Assembly: GCA_003260075.1 (NCBI GenBank)
Contig: QLIY01000083.1
Location: forward strand, 115,968-179,967
Direction of reading: 5' to 3'
Length of the DNA: 64,000 nucleotides
Origin: Phallusia mammillata
Taxonomy: Eukaryota; Chordata; Ascidiacea; Phlebobranchia; Ascidiidae
The notes under the pieces are model-generated. The model was given only the letters and a program-made list of their open reading frames with translations, was not told where the DNA came from and did no database searches. Position numbers and translations under genes: made by a program. Below, one piece after another: positions 1-14,108 of the stretch; positions within the stretch are counted from its first letter, which is position 1; each line of letters opens with the position of its first letter.

Positions 1-1909
1 GATTTTTTTCAACTTGTTAGGTTGACGACAATGAATAATAATTTTGTGTAAATTTATGGTTTAAAACATTGCGCGAAGATTTGTATGCAAATTGAACACA
101 TAAACTCCAAATGAAACTTGAATTTTGAGAAATGTTTTGCCATATGTTTTAACTGTACCTGAATGAGGGCAACTTTACAACCTTTTTTTCGCAGTTTTGG
201 TATCCACAACAGACAATGAGCATAACATGGGCCTGTGTAACCAATAAATTACAAACCAATACTAGTTTACATAACATTGACTTTGGGTTTAATTTGCCAC
301 CAAGTCGGCCAATTTCCTTGCAACAAACTTAAGATTTAGAACGACCGGTAACAGACAAATGAAAAACGGGTCAGCTCATCTTCAGCCAAGTCCCAATTTA
401 TAACTAAAACTTGGAACAACTTAAAAGGAGACATGGGAGGCAAAATTACTGCAGAGTTTACGCTCTTTGAACACGATCATTCCTCTATCCCTTGCAGACG
501 AGTCTGGCTTCCTCGTTATGGATTTACACGTTAAACAGGGAAAGGTCTATGTTGGTTTAGCCGTAGCAGGGTCAAGCGAGCAATTCCGCGAGCATAAGCC
601 AAAACAACATAGGTCAGGCTCTTTTTAGGAAAACCCGATTTTTCGTGCTTGTTCTGAAAGGTTTGTTGTGCCTGTAAAGGCGGCGTTTTAAAGAATCATT
701 CTCCTGGAAAACTATTCTATTTCTCCTTTAAACCATGGGATGTAGTATTTTTAAGCCAGCGTGTAATTTAAACAAGCAAACGTTTACCAAAAATTGAACC
801 TTGACAATGTTTTTGCTAAAGGGGGCTGACAACGTTTTTGCTGAAAAAGGGTTGTGTGGTATATTCTTCTAGTGTGGTAAACGGCGACACTTTGCAGTGT
901 TTGATTTAACAATCTCCGTCACCCATATCAGAGTTTAACAACACCGCGCCTTTTGTACTTTTCAAATCCATTACTTACTAGCCCCGCGCTACCTTCACCT
1001 TAAAATCCGGGAGCTTGGATTCGTCAAGCGCAGCCTATTGTGTTTTCCGATGTCTTGCCGCCACACTGGCGCGTTCAACATCCCGAATAGTGAGTACCTT
1101 GGCTTTCCAAGCCCCATCATTGCACCAAACCGCCCATTATCGGCGACGGGCGTGTGGCAAGCAATAAATTTACCAGTAAATATCCGCAAAACCCCAGCCT
1201 CCGACCTGAGGCATATATTTGCGGTAAGCCCAGTGCAGTGAAGCTCACCATTTAGCTTCTAAAGCTTCTTTGTTTGTCTACCGGGTGCGGGTACTGATGC
1301 ATACAGTACCTGGCTTTGGATTTAAACCTATCGCACTTCCCCTTTAGGAGCAGCAAAGCTGGGGTCATGCTACCTCCTTTGTAGGTAGCGGTGCTATTTT
1401 TGCACCTGTCGATAATTGGCGGTTTGTTTCCTAATTTACTTGTTGCTCGGTCGACTACCTTCACGGTCAAAGCCTTGCAAAGCACTGTAGCTAATTGCTT
1501 TACTTAACAAGACTGGTTAACTTGTATGTTAACAGTTTGTGTTGAAATTAGTATTGACAAGTTTAATGTGAGTATCAGTGTGATAAAAAAGCCCAAGACA
1601 AAACCGCATAACAAATTGTCACATATACGGAATCAGATTCTCGGCTGGAAAGATTGCTTTCCCACATATACATATATATAACCAATTTATATATTGTCCA
1701 TTATCGCATTTTATGCTATAGCCAGTCATCGTTTGATACTGCAATGCATGCAGCATATTTGCATAACGTGGAAGCCAACATTACTGCACTATTTCAGAAT
1801 CACTTATCGTTCTGCGTGGGCGTTTAGATCATTTTATTCGTTCCGCAGTTTTCAATTTCATGCCACAAATTGTGATTCACTGCCCATTATCGGCTAAAGA
1901 AGAACTTAC
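1..1909. other. Semaphorin intron or flank, no exon recognised
   Basis: The next sema-domain exon should encode a PNFV/FFFRE-type stretch; I do not find it here, so this is probably one intron running off the left edge. Minus frame 995-1189 is open but has no family motif. Confidence 0.45.
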
Positions 1910-4900
1910 TGTTTAGCCACATGTTGTCGCTCTTCCCTGTTCGGAGGTTGGTGTCGTTTCCACCAGCAAAGGGGGCACGGTGGATCATTGAGTCGTGGCC
2001 ACTGAAGCCAGTAGATGTGCCAGTATACACGTTGCTGTCTAAAGTGCAAAGTTAAAATTATAACAGATTTATTGGCCCAGTTATCATATAGTGCTGCCAC
2101 AAATAGATTTGCCAATACAAATGCAATAACAAACACGTTTTGCAATTTCAGTGCTTTACAATCAAAATTTTAGGAGTTAGTCAATACGTGGGATATTCAA
2201 CAAAAAAGGGCAAAAAATATTGACATAATATCTTGTGGTGATGATTTATTTGTCACTAAACAAGTGTTTATGGCTGTTTAAAGTGCACGTTTAGCAATTG
2301 TGTAGGTTAACACAGATTGTTGTTTTTAGCTCACAAATCAATAACAAAGTAGTTCATACCCACGAATCAATTGGCAAAACAGAATCTATCTAACTCATTC
2401 AAGTCCTATGGTTTACACTTGACACTTTACTGTGGAAGTACTAACACTGAACATTGTTTAGTATTTGTTAAAAAGTTCAAGTTGGTATGCCGAACTATTG
2501 AACACTATATGAGCCAGTACGGCTAACTTGCGAAAAAATAACGGTGCACTTGCATTTATTTAGACCCGATCAAACTAAATACATAAGAGAACGACCGCAA
2601 TTGTTTCGTAATTGCTGCATAACCCAGAGTACAGGTCGGTATTATTGCGAACATAAGAGGTTATTTTGCACAAAACGGCTCAGTGTTAAGGTTCCAGCTA
2701 AGTACGGTCAAAATTCAAGCGCCTGAGGGCCACAAATTATTCACAATTATCAATTCAACCTTAACGTTGGCCATCAGGCTGTTAACGTGAAAAATCGGTA
2801 ATTATGAATTTCACTTATAAGCCAGGAAGTTTAAGCTGTATTATAAGCACCTTGCGGCCAAGTGATGTGCCCACAAACCCTCAACACCCTTGTAATAGCT
2901 GTAGCGTTTAAACTAGGTACTTTTGAAAAACACTTAAGGAGAATAGCTCTTTACTTTGAATCGCGACACCAGACGACAAATGCCCAATTTTAGCCCGGTT
3001 TATATAAGGGTTTGAAGATGATTTCCAAATTAGCCTCGTAAAGCTTTTGGATACGGCCTAATGTGTTTGTGAATAAAATACATGCAGGATTGTTTAAATT
3101 TAAACAAACGTATGTAAATAGATGTAAACGAACTTTTTGAACATTTTAACATAAATTTTAAAGCATTAAAATGTAAAAAATTCTAAAACCCATTGCTGCG
3201 CCCTTTTTGCTGTTGGTTTGTTATGCATGCTTTGTCTATAGTTGGAATTAAGAATTAGTGTCTATCAATCAAAAGTGTTTGTGCATCATTGAAATGTACC
3301 TGCGGCGATGTAGGGGGGGGGGCATTAAGAATTAGTGTCTCTCAATCAAAAGTGTTTGTGCATCATTGAAATGTACCTGCGGCGATGTAAGCGACGCTGT
3401 AGTCTGGATCATACGGACAGAATAATTTGCCATCAAAGTCAGCTTTGGTAGGGCTGGCCACCCAAGTCCCATTATCCATTCGCTGCAAAATACAACAGAA
3501 TATAGTTTAAAACAAAAACAGTTTTAGTTGTTTGTTTCACTTACGTGACTTTTATAGACAAAATAGCTTTAACTGAAAAAATGTGCCCTAATTTAAAAGC
3601 CGTTTAGGTCTAAATGCTAATCCGTGTGGGGGGGGGGGGGGTTTTAGTTGTTTGTTTCACTCACGTGACTTTTATAGACAAAATTAGCTTTAACTGAAAA
3701 ATTGTGCCCTAATTTAAAAGCCGTTTAGGTCTAAATGCTAATCCGTGTGGTTAGGGGCTTGAATGCGTGTGACCTTATTATCCATGTAAAGTACGCATTT
3801 AACCAACAATACAGCCCCAGTAAAATTGGTAATTCTCTAAATGATTTCTGCTGCTTTTCGAAAAATAAAAACAAGGTCACGGATTATAAAACATTGACAA
3901 GTCACCGAAGAGCCAACGTACTTAAAAAGATCAGGTTTAGACAGTTGAAAATGATAAATATATAGTCGAAACTTGATGATTTACTCAAAAATATTGATAT
4001 TTCTGTTCCTTGTGGCTTAACAAATTCCCAAACCAAGCGTCCAGCAACTTACTTCTAAGTGTTTGCATTGAGCATAGAAAGAGTTTGATCCACATGTTAT
4101 CGCTTTTCTGCTGTGTGGAATCTTCGGATTTGGTCGCACAAATATCTTCACGTAATTGTGACATTTTTCCGTCGATTTTCCCTTTTTGGCACACAGCTCT
4201 ATGGTGACGTTGTCAGATGGCCAACGAAAAACCTAAGTGCATGAATACTCAAAATCAATATGTGGACAGCTATAACAAGAAGGATATGCACATGTTAATG
4301 TAGCAAATTCTTTTGTAACACAAACAAGCGGCCTGGAAAATGTTGTTTTGTGATTTATTTATCTAATTTGCAAGATTGAAATGCTAAGTAACATGACAAA
4401 GAGTTTAGTCGCTTTATTAGAAATTTGTCTTTCAAGATACGCCCTTACCCTGGTGGAGGGGTCTCGTATGGGACTCAAAACGTCGAATATTTATAATAAA
4501 AACTGCTGGAAGGGCATTACTCGTTTATAAAGAGTTTGAGAGTATGACCCTTTCAATTTAAAACCGTTTGTAAAGCTTCGTTATAAATTTTCTGCGTTGT
4601 TTGTAATGTTTCAAAAGTTCTGCAACAGTGCAGGAACAGGAACAGATTTTTGCAAAGCATGCAACAGACTGTTGAACACATAAAACCGCAGATCCTTCAT
4701 AATTCAAACTCCATTCGGTGTAAACCGATTGAATTCGGCCGAACTACAACGAAGCCGATGATTTTCAGCAAAAGGTCCCACTTTAAATCTAATTGCCAGA
4801 TACGGATGACCGACAAAGTAGCAATTAGAGGTAAACGCGCTCAGCACACTCTGTCGCTTTACCATAGCGATCACGTTCGAATTTAATTGATCCGCTAGTT

Positions 4901-7900
4901 CAACCACCAGGAATAAAGAAAAACAGCGACCACATAGGTGAGGCACCTGTTTTGCGGAGTTAAAGTTTAAAAACAAAGTTTATACCAGGTGAAGATTATC
5001 TAAACATGCCCTCGCGTTATAAACACTGTTTATAAAAACTGTTGACTTCGTCAAGATCAATCTGTTTAAGGTTCTTAGCCACAACGCAGATGGCAGATGT
5101 AAAGGCTTTACTGACCTGTTTATAGGGGATTTCTCCAGTTGCGTTCGGAGGAAACATCATCAGGTCAACAAAGAAAATATTGTCCCTGTAAAAGCAAAAA
5201 ATATTAATAATACAACATTGGTAAACTTTAATTTTACGGTATAGTGCCCAATGTTCTATTATGTGATGTCCAGCTTAATGTGCCTGAACGTTGGGTTTGT
5301 TCTTGATCTTTCTGCACATGCGGAATTTAAAAATCAGTAAGATAATTTATTTACAAAAAAACACTAATAAGAGCGGCAGTTACCATATATTTGTTGAAAT
5401 TAAAGCCATGCGTGCAAAAATGCATATCGTCTGCAAAAACTAACCCATCTCGCGGGCGACACACGACACGCGTCACGTTACATGCGACAAGCGTCAGACA
5501 AATGCAATAAAATGCAGTTGTTCGACCTGAATTGTTGGACAAAATACAGAAGTAATCCACCAAAAACCTTCGCTAAGCCGCAACGCCACGAGACGTAAAC
5601 AAACCAAATTGGGTCAAGCTCAACGAATCACGTGTTAAAGCGTGCCGTGTGCAAAACCCGGCAACAAAGAAGCTGTTTTGTGCTAAAAAATTTGTGTCAA
5701 ACAGCACTTCTGCTGACCTATACTGCAAAGACTTTTGGGTACAGGAAAACAAATTTGATTCATTTGTTTTCAACAATACGTTCCAATAAAACAGAAAACA
5801 AATAATTTATATCGGTTGCACATAAGTCGTTGTCAAATTGAAGGCCTAAAAACCAACCTAATGGTTTCCAAAAAGTAAAGTTTAAAATGATTACCAAAAT
5901 TTATTTCCAGACAGAAGTAATGCGTCTGGCACCAAAGTCAACCGAACATTGATCTGTCAACAGTTCAACAAGGGTCATTCGGGAATGACATTTAGTTACC
6001 CCAGAGGAAACGAAAGTTGTAAAAGGAAACCTTTTTGGGCCCAAAACGTCCGGACGCCGTCTGCCTGCTGCAAGTGAAGCGTCCAACCACTCCTTTGTTG
6101 TTCACAAACAGGTTTTGTGACGTTGTAGAGACGTAACAAACCCTCGAATGACTGACGATTGACACGTTGGGATAACCCGTTATAACACTGTTCTTGCCAC
6201 GTTTCTCAATGCTTGCGTGTTTTTGTTTTGTTTTTTAGCTAAGCATTGTGCTGACAGGCACCCTGATGCTACGGATTAGTAGATTAGGTAGCCGGTGACA
6301 GCTGGACAAATATTGAGAGATCTGTTCATTACAGGTAAAAAAACCAATGCAATTACATAATGTAACTGAACATCATAAATGAAACCATCAATTTTAGTTC
6401 CTATTTTACTGCCCTTTAGACAGGGTAGTACTACGCAATCTCTAATAAAACTTAAGGAAATGTTGACGTTTGGGGCTTTTAGGGTCAGGGCAAGAATTTG
6501 TTTTAACAATAACATTATTTTTAATCTTAGATACCCTTTTTGGCAACTAGAAAGGCTATTTCACATGTAAAACAGTCATGTCTATAATTTACACAACCGA
6601 TGTCAAGGAGCCGCTAACCGCATTTAGGTCGTATCGAGCCATTTCACATCGAACACACCCAGCAGCGGTTTTGCCACACAGAAAATTTATAAATACCACA
6701 CAGTCGCGTTACGGTAAATCAAATTTCAAAGAAACAAGCTTGCTAGCTTTGCACGCCAAGTTGTAAAATCTGAAGTTACTCCTTCAATACGAAAACATGC
6801 AAATTAAATAAGTTAACCATAGTATAAGAAAATATATTTCTCTCATGCAAACATCTACTGTGTCTTATTCAAATAGAACAGTATGATAATAGGTAATGAA
6901 TCCGACAATGAACTTACTAAGGTTGTCAATGACACGATCGTTTTGCGGATAGTTTTATCGAATTTGAAACTTGGGCAGTGACCCCATGTCAGTACAATGC
7001 AATATAAACGGGCAAGACGGACACGCGCTGTCGATGTAAAGTCAACAAGTCAGCAACAGCACGCTCCAATTAGCGCCCGTTCGATCCCATTACCAACCAA
7101 TCACTTTACTCAAATTCGACTCTTCGGCCTTAGGACGTGTTCTTGGGCCCGCGTAACCCAATACTCCGCAAACATGGGTGATCGGTCAAAGCATGACGCG
7201 AACCGGCGGCCCTTGAAAGTGATGGAACCGTATCTTGGGGCCCAGCGGATCCCCAGTGGTTCTCTAGCAATTTTTACGAGTCATTAGTAGCTATTATCTG
7301 TGCTGTACAAACACACGCTACGGGTCGGGTAATTTTGTCTCGCGCGGGGAAAAGGATACCAGGTTGGTCATCCTGTCTGCCCTGTAATTTGGAGTTGCTG
7401 GTTGTACGTCGATAGGTTGTTTCAGCGACGAGAGAAAAATAAAACTTTTTCGGGTGTTGTTTTAGTGAAGGATATAATGTATCCTGCTGCTTACACACTG
7501 CTTAAAGCAGCGAATGAGCATTTCCAAGCCAACTGTAAACTCCAGGCAGTCAAGGGATTAACTGTAAACTACAGGCAAATCAAGTATTAAAATCAAACTA
7601 TCCAACTCGAAAACAAGTTGTAAAATATATGGCCGGTAAGCAAATGGAAATAAGACAATAACAGTTCTTCGTAGACTGTAATTTTTTAATAAGTTATTAA
7701 CAAATCAACAACAACGGATTTAATTAAGCGGTATATATTAATATTGCAGTAACGGCTGCAAAGCTGTGTTAGCAACGAATAGGAACAGAAGGGCGCTGAA
7801 CAAACTAAGCGCTTTCACGAACGTGATTCGAAGCCTCTTTATTCTATTTCAGTGTCCTAATCGGACAGACAAGAGGTCTCAATGGTGCTCGGCCCGCCTC

Positions 7901-10900
7901 ACGTGTCTTATGACAACAAGTGGAACAACGTCACTGCTCCACACACTATCACCTATTTAATCCCTACTCTTTGTGTCAGTAAATGATCGAAAAATCACGT
8001 GCTGAACAGGATCAAAAACTGGCCTATACAGATTTAAACGATTAAAAACGCGCCAAAACAGGAATACAGACTCAACGGCTTTTGCTGTACAAAAGTTGTA
8101 ACTACAGAAACTCTAAACACACTTTTTTTGTGACATTGGCCTGCAAGTTCAATGGAAACTTGTGCGACAATACCTTACAATGTTTGCAAGTATTTTTATA
8201 AAATTTAAAGGAATTTCGATCGCATAAATCGAAAATGCAAGACGCAGTAAAGCAGTACCTACACCAAAGTCATCAAGCAAAAATACTAAAGGTGTTTGTC
8301 ACAACTAAATAATATGACTTTTCGAAAATGTTCTAAAACAAAATTAAAAAAATTAAACGTATAGCATTTCCATGGTAACCTACATCGAAATTTATTTTCA
8401 CTGGATCTAATTAAATAATCTAAAATCAGGGATAGCGATTGTTTGTTGTAACATTGTGTTTTAAGATTTGCCTGATAAAAGCGTCATATGTATGTATATA
8501 TATATAGGACGTCAAAACGTCGATTAATTGTAATAAAAACTGCTGGAAAAGCAATACTCTTTTACCGATTACGCCCGGCAGCAACAGTTTATTTGTCAAG
8601 ATCTACATAACTAATTTTTTATGCTAAGCAGAAACTTTCTTAATGGAGATATACAAGATAATGAACACGGCTTGCCTGGCATGGATGACGTAATCACCGT
8701 CAACTTTCGTCATTCCTTGCACGTAATGAAGTTCGGGGGTTTCCCCAATGTGCTTGGTCCCGACGAATATCGCGTATTTTTGTGTATCTGTAAAAAAGAG
8801 AAACATTTAAAGTTGACCCAACAAAATCACATTTTATGCATGTCTAGACTCTCGTTCAATACATTAGCGTTACAGCACAAATTAAAAAGCGATTTGCAAA
8901 GGTTATCTCAGTCTGAAGGGTGCGCCGTGATCGGGTCAAAGTGTTCAATATCAGGTTACGACCGCTGCGTGCAATAAACCGGGTTGTCTTATCATGGTTT
9001 TCCCTCATAGTCGTTTAGGCTTCAGCGTCGTACCGCTAAACGGGTTTTTAAAGCTACAGCCTAGAGCAGTGGTTCTCAAACTTTTTTATTGTCGGGGCCA
9101 AATGGTGTTTTTTAAGTGTGTAGGGAGCCGCAAAAAAACGAAACCTTGAGAAAATCACTAAACTTATTACTTTGAAAACTGAAATAACCATGTTTGGTGG
9201 TTTTCTGAGGTCTGGTGCGAGCCGCAAAATAAGTAGTTGGGAGCCGCATGCAGCCCCGAAAACCAAGTTTGAGATCCACTGGCCTAGAGTCTCATGTTTG
9301 GAGATCAAATGAATTTGTAAATTGGATGTGTTTGAAGTAAATATCACTTTAGAGACTTTGAAAAACACTTTAGCAGTGGAAATGTCTAATCTTATTTTGT
9401 TTCTTAAGGGTTTCCAATAAACGAAACTAACGCTGTAAAAAGCTGGTACGTTATCGCTTATGTCAAAGTGATGGAAACAAACTAACAAATGAAGCCTTTC
9501 ACCTTTCTGACACACAAGTCCAAAAACAGGGCGATAATTTATTTGCATCATAGCATGGTCTATGGAGTTGTGCATGGGCCGTTGCAAATTGTGCTTCTGC
9601 TTTTAAAGGTTGCAGCAAGTTAATCTGCGGCAGCGTTTGGGTTTGGTTCATAGTTTGCACATAAGGACACGAAAACAGGTTTGGGCGACCGCAGGTAGCA
9701 GGCTGTAAAAAACTTGGTGCTACAGTGCATAAAAAAAGCAATTAAAAAAATACAAATTTGTGGCATATCGGAGTTTTCGTTCTGCTGATGCACTTTTTTC
9801 GATTATATGTTAAAACGTGACAGAAGATGTTGCATATTAGACATAGGCACTTGATATCGGCGCCGCTGAAACGAATTCAATACCTCATCTGTCAAATTAT
9901 TTTTGAACTGTGACAAGGAAAAGCAGTTTTTTTACGTTTACCACTTTTTAAAACTGTTTGACGCAGAAGTGATGTTAGGCGTAATTGCGTCGAAGCGTTT
10001 AGTCACGTGTACGCAATTGTTGAACCGCAACGAAGTTTGAAAACAACAACCCGCAAGATTTCTATTTTTACCCCGATCGCGTGCAGTTCGTCAATCTGAG
10101 TTCGAACGATAACAACTCTCGCAAAGATTACGATGGTGCGGATTGTTTGCAACTTAGAAGCTTCGGATTTAACAAATTGCGCAATGATGCATATACAGTC
10201 TGTAATCCTATATGAGCAGCAAGGCAATATTGAAATGCACTTGAGTTGTTACCGAAAAACAACAAACAAAAAATGAAAACAGCATTGATATTGAATTGTC
10301 CGACATAAATTAGGCACATACCCTTGAATTCTGTTAAAACTTTCAATGTGGGAGTTAGGATGAACACGAAATGTAGGAGAGGAGCTAGGTCCAACGATTT
10401 ACGAATAACGGAAACAAGGTCATTTTTACAAACAAAATATCGTTAGCACACCTAATACAAGGATTGAAATGGGGTTTGTGCATAAATGAAGGACATGTGA
10501 CCTTTATGCGTACCCTCGGGTTTTCCCAAGCAGACAAAAGACTTTCGAAAAACAAATCTTACATCAGCCTACAGCGTAAACACTATATACACCCCTTTTC
10601 CCGTGGCTCAGATCAGACAATTAACACAAACAAAAAGGACTTGTGGGACCGCTGTGCAAAACGATACTTGATGTTGTATTGCAGAAACACTTGTAACTCA
10701 CAAAGGGGTTTGCTGGTGACAATGGATGGCGCACTGAGGCAGCAACATATGCCTTGTAAAGTGATCCCTGTACGCAAAGGTACTACTGCAAACTGAAACC
10801 TCCCGTGGAACCAAACGAGTGGGACACGTGCAAAACAACAATACTTGATTGAAACTTGGAGTAGGAGATTATGTTTATGTGTGCAGAAAAAGCAATTTTA

Positions 10901-12828
10901 TTAAGTTGGGGGTCAAAAGGCATCGATTCCTAAACTATTGCTCAACAATCAACAGCACATGCAACGATTGACTGTGTAGGGGACTAAAACGGAACTATTG
11001 TCAAGTTTTAATTTAATTTGCATTGCAAGTGCAAAACTTTAGGTTGGCCACGGAACGCGAAATATATTTTATAGTACTGGTATGGGTTTGGGTAAAAAAT
11101 TTGGAAGGTTTAATTTATAGAATCATATAAGCATAAGGTACGAAATAATGTGCACTATCTGCAGCTAAGGTACCAAAATACGTTATACTGTTACACATCT
11201 TTTGCGAATGTTAGAACGACATTTAAACAATAAAACCCACTCAGTTCATCTACAATGGATCAGTGTTTAGCGGTTGTGCTAATTCACCCAAATCGAAGTC
11301 TAAAAAGGCCATTGTCCCCGCAAAGGTATTGTCTTGCGATACGAATCAGCTGTGCAAGGTCCTGCCATCCAACCGAGTAGGCTCTTTGGCAGGCAGCTGC
11401 AGGTTGCACGAAACTCACCATACACAGCTGAGGTGTGTGATGCATTGTGGTGGCGGGGCCCTCCAGGTTGGCATGCCTTCAGGGCAGTTAGTCTCACCAC
11501 AAAGGCCAGGCTTATCTTGCAACGGATTATTTTTGATGCTAAGATCTCCAATTGCAGATCATTTTTTGGTACAAGTCAAGTAATGTGTGCTGCGTGGTTT
11601 AAGTTTGAATGAATGCATTTGATTGGCAAAAAGGAATTAAGAAATCCATATGATTTGTTGATTTCTCTGTCAAAACTGTAAACTACTTGAAACTGATTCT
11701 ATTTCAACCCTTTTGGAATATATTGCATAATATGTAAGGTATCTGAAGGCATTTAAGGCCACTGCATATCTTTTTTTAGTGTATGGGAAGTAAGGTTACT
11801 GGTCTTTTTGAAATATATAGGCTACATAATAACGGCGGCTCACAAAGTTTGCAAATAATTTTTAGATGGGCCATAATACCTGCAGGTTCCTATTCATTTT
11901 TTGCACGTTGCAACAAGTAACGTTGCAGCCTAAACTGGTTCACCCATAGGCCATAACACGTTTTGCCAGGTGTCCATCAATCGAACTTTATTCCATTAGG
12001 GAATTGATTTTCAAGAACAGGTGCAATGGTAACACGATTAAATCGAAATTAACCAGTTTTTGAACGAATTTGTGTTCATTATACGAAACCGCAATCATAT
12101 TAACGTCTAGTAATCACCTGCAAGGCTTAAACGTCAAACGATGATTCGTTAACTTGATCTTGCGCGGGGTTTTAATTGTAACAACACGGATGTGGGGATT
12201 TGAATGGTGCTAATTTCCACTGGCAGTAACGATAGTGAAATGGTGTCGGCCGATTAGATTAATAAGAATACGATTGCGCGAATTAAGGTTCATTAAATGT
12301 GGTTTCAAATGCGGAAAGGAACGGTTTTGGCGGCCACAGGTTTTGTGAATTACAGAATGAACACAGGAAATTTGTTTTTCTTATCGCCAGACCAACAGTG
12401 TTTTGCGTATTGCACAATAATAATGTTCCTATATCTTAGTGACATTATGTCTTTTCCGTGTACATTAATACCGTATTTAAACCGCTAGGAAAAAATCGAA
12501 CTGCAAAAGGATTTTCGATTAAAAATTCATGAAGGATTTAGTGCCTTATAACTGACATTTGTGAGTTGAACATCGAAGCAATCTCGCACTGAAGTGTTTT
12601 GTTCAGTAAGTGGTTGTCAGCGCTCTTAATGGCCCATATATAATAGGACAATGGAAGCTTGATAACTAAACATACAATCCTAAACATCGACAATTCAAAC
12701 TTACCGTTGACTCCATACACTCTTTCCGGCTTTTTGTCTTCCGGAATAATGCCCCTCACAATAGCAACTGCAAAAAGCATCAAAATGATCTTGATAGTTC
12801 CGTATTTCTTTCCGTTCAAACGCTCCAT
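1910..12828 (-). CDS. Semaphorin (sema domain), 5' part, six exons, continues past base 1
   Basis: Secreted or membrane guidance ligand for plexin-type receptors. Coding exons, minus strand, 5' to 3': 12705-12828, 8676-8787, 5116-5185, 4053-4232, 3377-3482, 1910-2038. Intron phases match at every junction. Exon 1 starts MERLNGKK and has a hydrophobic core (IIKILMLFAVAIV-like, residues 12-24), a signal peptide. Sema-domain landmarks follow: VIHARDNIFFVDL (the first-blade 'ARD.I..VD' strand), an N-glycosylation sequon PPNATG, WPSDNVTIELCAKKGKS with KCHNYVKIF, the diagnostic ITCGSNSFYAQCKHLE, FCPYDPDYSVAYIAAG and NVYTGTSTGFSGHDSMIHR. Cysteines match those of the family's N-terminal blades. About 240 residues are present; the remaining sema blades, PSI and tail lie beyond the left edge. 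The intron after exon 2 uses a GC donor. A junction artefact at 3247-3322 repeats the end of exon 5. Semaphorin class cannot be assigned without the C-terminus. Confidence 0.9.
3247..3390 (+). repeat. Duplication about a G run overlapping semaphorin exon 5
   Basis: About 66 bases (attaagaattagtgtct ... gcggcgatgta) lie on both sides of Gs at 3313-3322. The left copy repeats the last 14 or so bases of exon 5 and its donor. A single a/c difference (ctatc/ctctc) marks the copies. Confidence 0.8.
3519..3750 (+). repeat. Duplication about a G run (3628-3641)
   Basis: About 110 bases (gttttagttgtttgtttcac ... taatccgtgtgg) on both sides, intronic in the semaphorin. Confidence 0.8.
4436..4530 (+). 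repeat. Dispersed repeat with decayed hammerhead-like motif
   Basis: Shares tcaaaacgtcga and taataaaaactgctggaa with 8495-8565 and, loosely, with 59165-59235. The part ccctggtggaggggtctcgt atgggactcaaaacgtc resembles a hammerhead core (CTGATGA changed to CTGGTGG) with a gtctc/gggac stem II. Confidence 0.5.
8470..8565 (+). repeat. Second copy of the dispersed repeat
   Basis: Reads cctgataaaagcgtcatat, a TA-rich tract, then ggacgtcaaaacgtcgatt and taataaaaactgctggaaaa. Same order as the copy at 4436-4530, more diverged at the core. Confidence 0.5.
8676..8787 (-). CDS. Semaphorin exon 2 with GC donor splice site
   Basis: This exon encodes TQKYAIFVGTKHIGETPELH followed by YVQGMTKVDGDYVIHA. It enters in phase 1 from the signal-peptide exon and ends CATGCCAG followed by intron bases gcaagc (8670-8675). 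Joining here gives HARDNIFFVDL in frame. The nearby GT dinucleotides (after GTTGAC-G and after GATTAC) would each put a stop early in the next exon. So a GC-AG intron is the only open solution that I can find. AG|GCAAG fits the known consensus of that minor donor class. Confidence 0.82.
9067..9281. mobile_element. hAT-type MITE in semaphorin intron
   Basis: Ends cagtggttctcaaacttttt and caagtttgagatccactg; perfect 8-base target duplication gcctagag (9059-9066 and 9282-9289). 215 bases, non-coding; the long minus frame crossing it (9054-9587) is not a gene. Confidence 0.87.
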
Positions 12829-13130
12829 CGCTGATGTATATCCAAAAAACCAACTTTTACTGGAAGTATTTCAGTTGTCCAACATGGCGAAATGAAAGTT
12901 CATGAAATCGCAGCTTGCAATGTTTCGCAGAGAACTGGGCACGTGATCCGATTAGCGTGACGTCAAAGCTAGTTCGCTCTGCGACTTTGTGTGTTGTTAT
13001 GGCGCGGGTCTTACAGCCTCGGAACAGAAGCGCAGTCGCGGGCTTGGCCTGGATAATCCTATTTCAATGGCCGCGGTGCAGGCTCCTTTGCGGCGGAATT
13101 TCGTGCTGGGCACAGTGCAGATAATCTGTG
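12829..13130 (-). promoter_or_regulatory. Upstream region of the semaphorin with CRE and E-box motifs
   Basis: Immediately upstream (on the minus strand) of the signal-peptide start codon there is a CRE-type TGACGTCA at about 12958-12965 and an E-box CACGTG at about 12939-12944. The local sequence to about 13130 is more GC-rich than the surroundings. The position suggests a promoter or 5' UTR, but no TATA box or start site is evident and function is inferred from motifs only. Confidence 0.3.
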
Positions 13131-14108
13131 TAAACCGTCAGCACACTGCTCGGACTAGAAACAAGGCGCAACTTAGTCTTGTACCTGAAAAGCAAGATGG
13201 ATTAAACGGCGTTTGGGTAAGAACAGCTTCTTGTAGTGGCCCCACTAAAACGGGGGCAACATGAAAGCGCTTTAGGGTGCTGCATGGGATTAAATGGTTT
13301 ACGGGTTTGGTAGGCAAAAGTGGAAGTAAAAGAGGCCAAATGCTTTTCGTTATCCATGCTAACTGCACGTCATTAGTTACACGGAAGGATGTTCTTGGAA
13401 AATCAGCCGCCTCGCGGACGCCTTGCTGTGATAAGTTCCTAGTATAGGTGGAACACAACAAAAAACCACTCCTCAGTTTTGGAATTTTACGTTACACAGT
13501 TCTCACAAAATGAAATTTTAGTTGCCGAATTATAACCGACACCCTTAAAATTAATTACGTTTATGACCGAGAATAATTAAAGAACACATCTATTGTTTGT
13601 AATGTAGTCTACTATGCAAACTTGAAGACTGCTTTGACCTTTTTTACACGAAACGTGACCTCGACAAATTTATACTTAGTGTTTTGTACGAAAATGTTTC
13701 ATCTTATGCTCTGACAAGGCCTTATGGGGGATAACACCTTCTTAGGTACGAAATACATGGTTTTGCGAACAAGGCAACCACAGGGTTCTTCGCTTGGTAA
13801 ACGAAAGCGAAAAACAAGTTTTAGGAGAAGCGACCGACGGGTCTTTCATGTGCAACGGCGTTTAACGAATGATTAGACAAAACGTGAAGGTTCAATGCTA
13901 CTTTCACCCCACAGCGCGAACCACCGCAACAGACTACGTCCTGAAAACGATCAGTGTTACTTAGCCCCAGCTGAAAAGAATGTTTCTTTCTAAGCGTCAA
14001 CTTAAACGACTTCTTGATAAAAAATGACTTCTGTCTGCAAAACTAGGCACGGCACAAAATCTAGCTAATCGGTTAGCTGATAGACACAGGCCATAACACA
14101 ACACAAGT

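Noticed and set aside
9054..9587. 177-codon minus-strand frame
   Set aside because: It runs through a hAT MITE with perfect target duplication, so the frame is incidental.
10464..10796. 110-codon plus-strand frame
   Set aside because: No recognisable motif and no splice partners; it lies in a semaphorin intron. Such lengths occur by chance in this composition.
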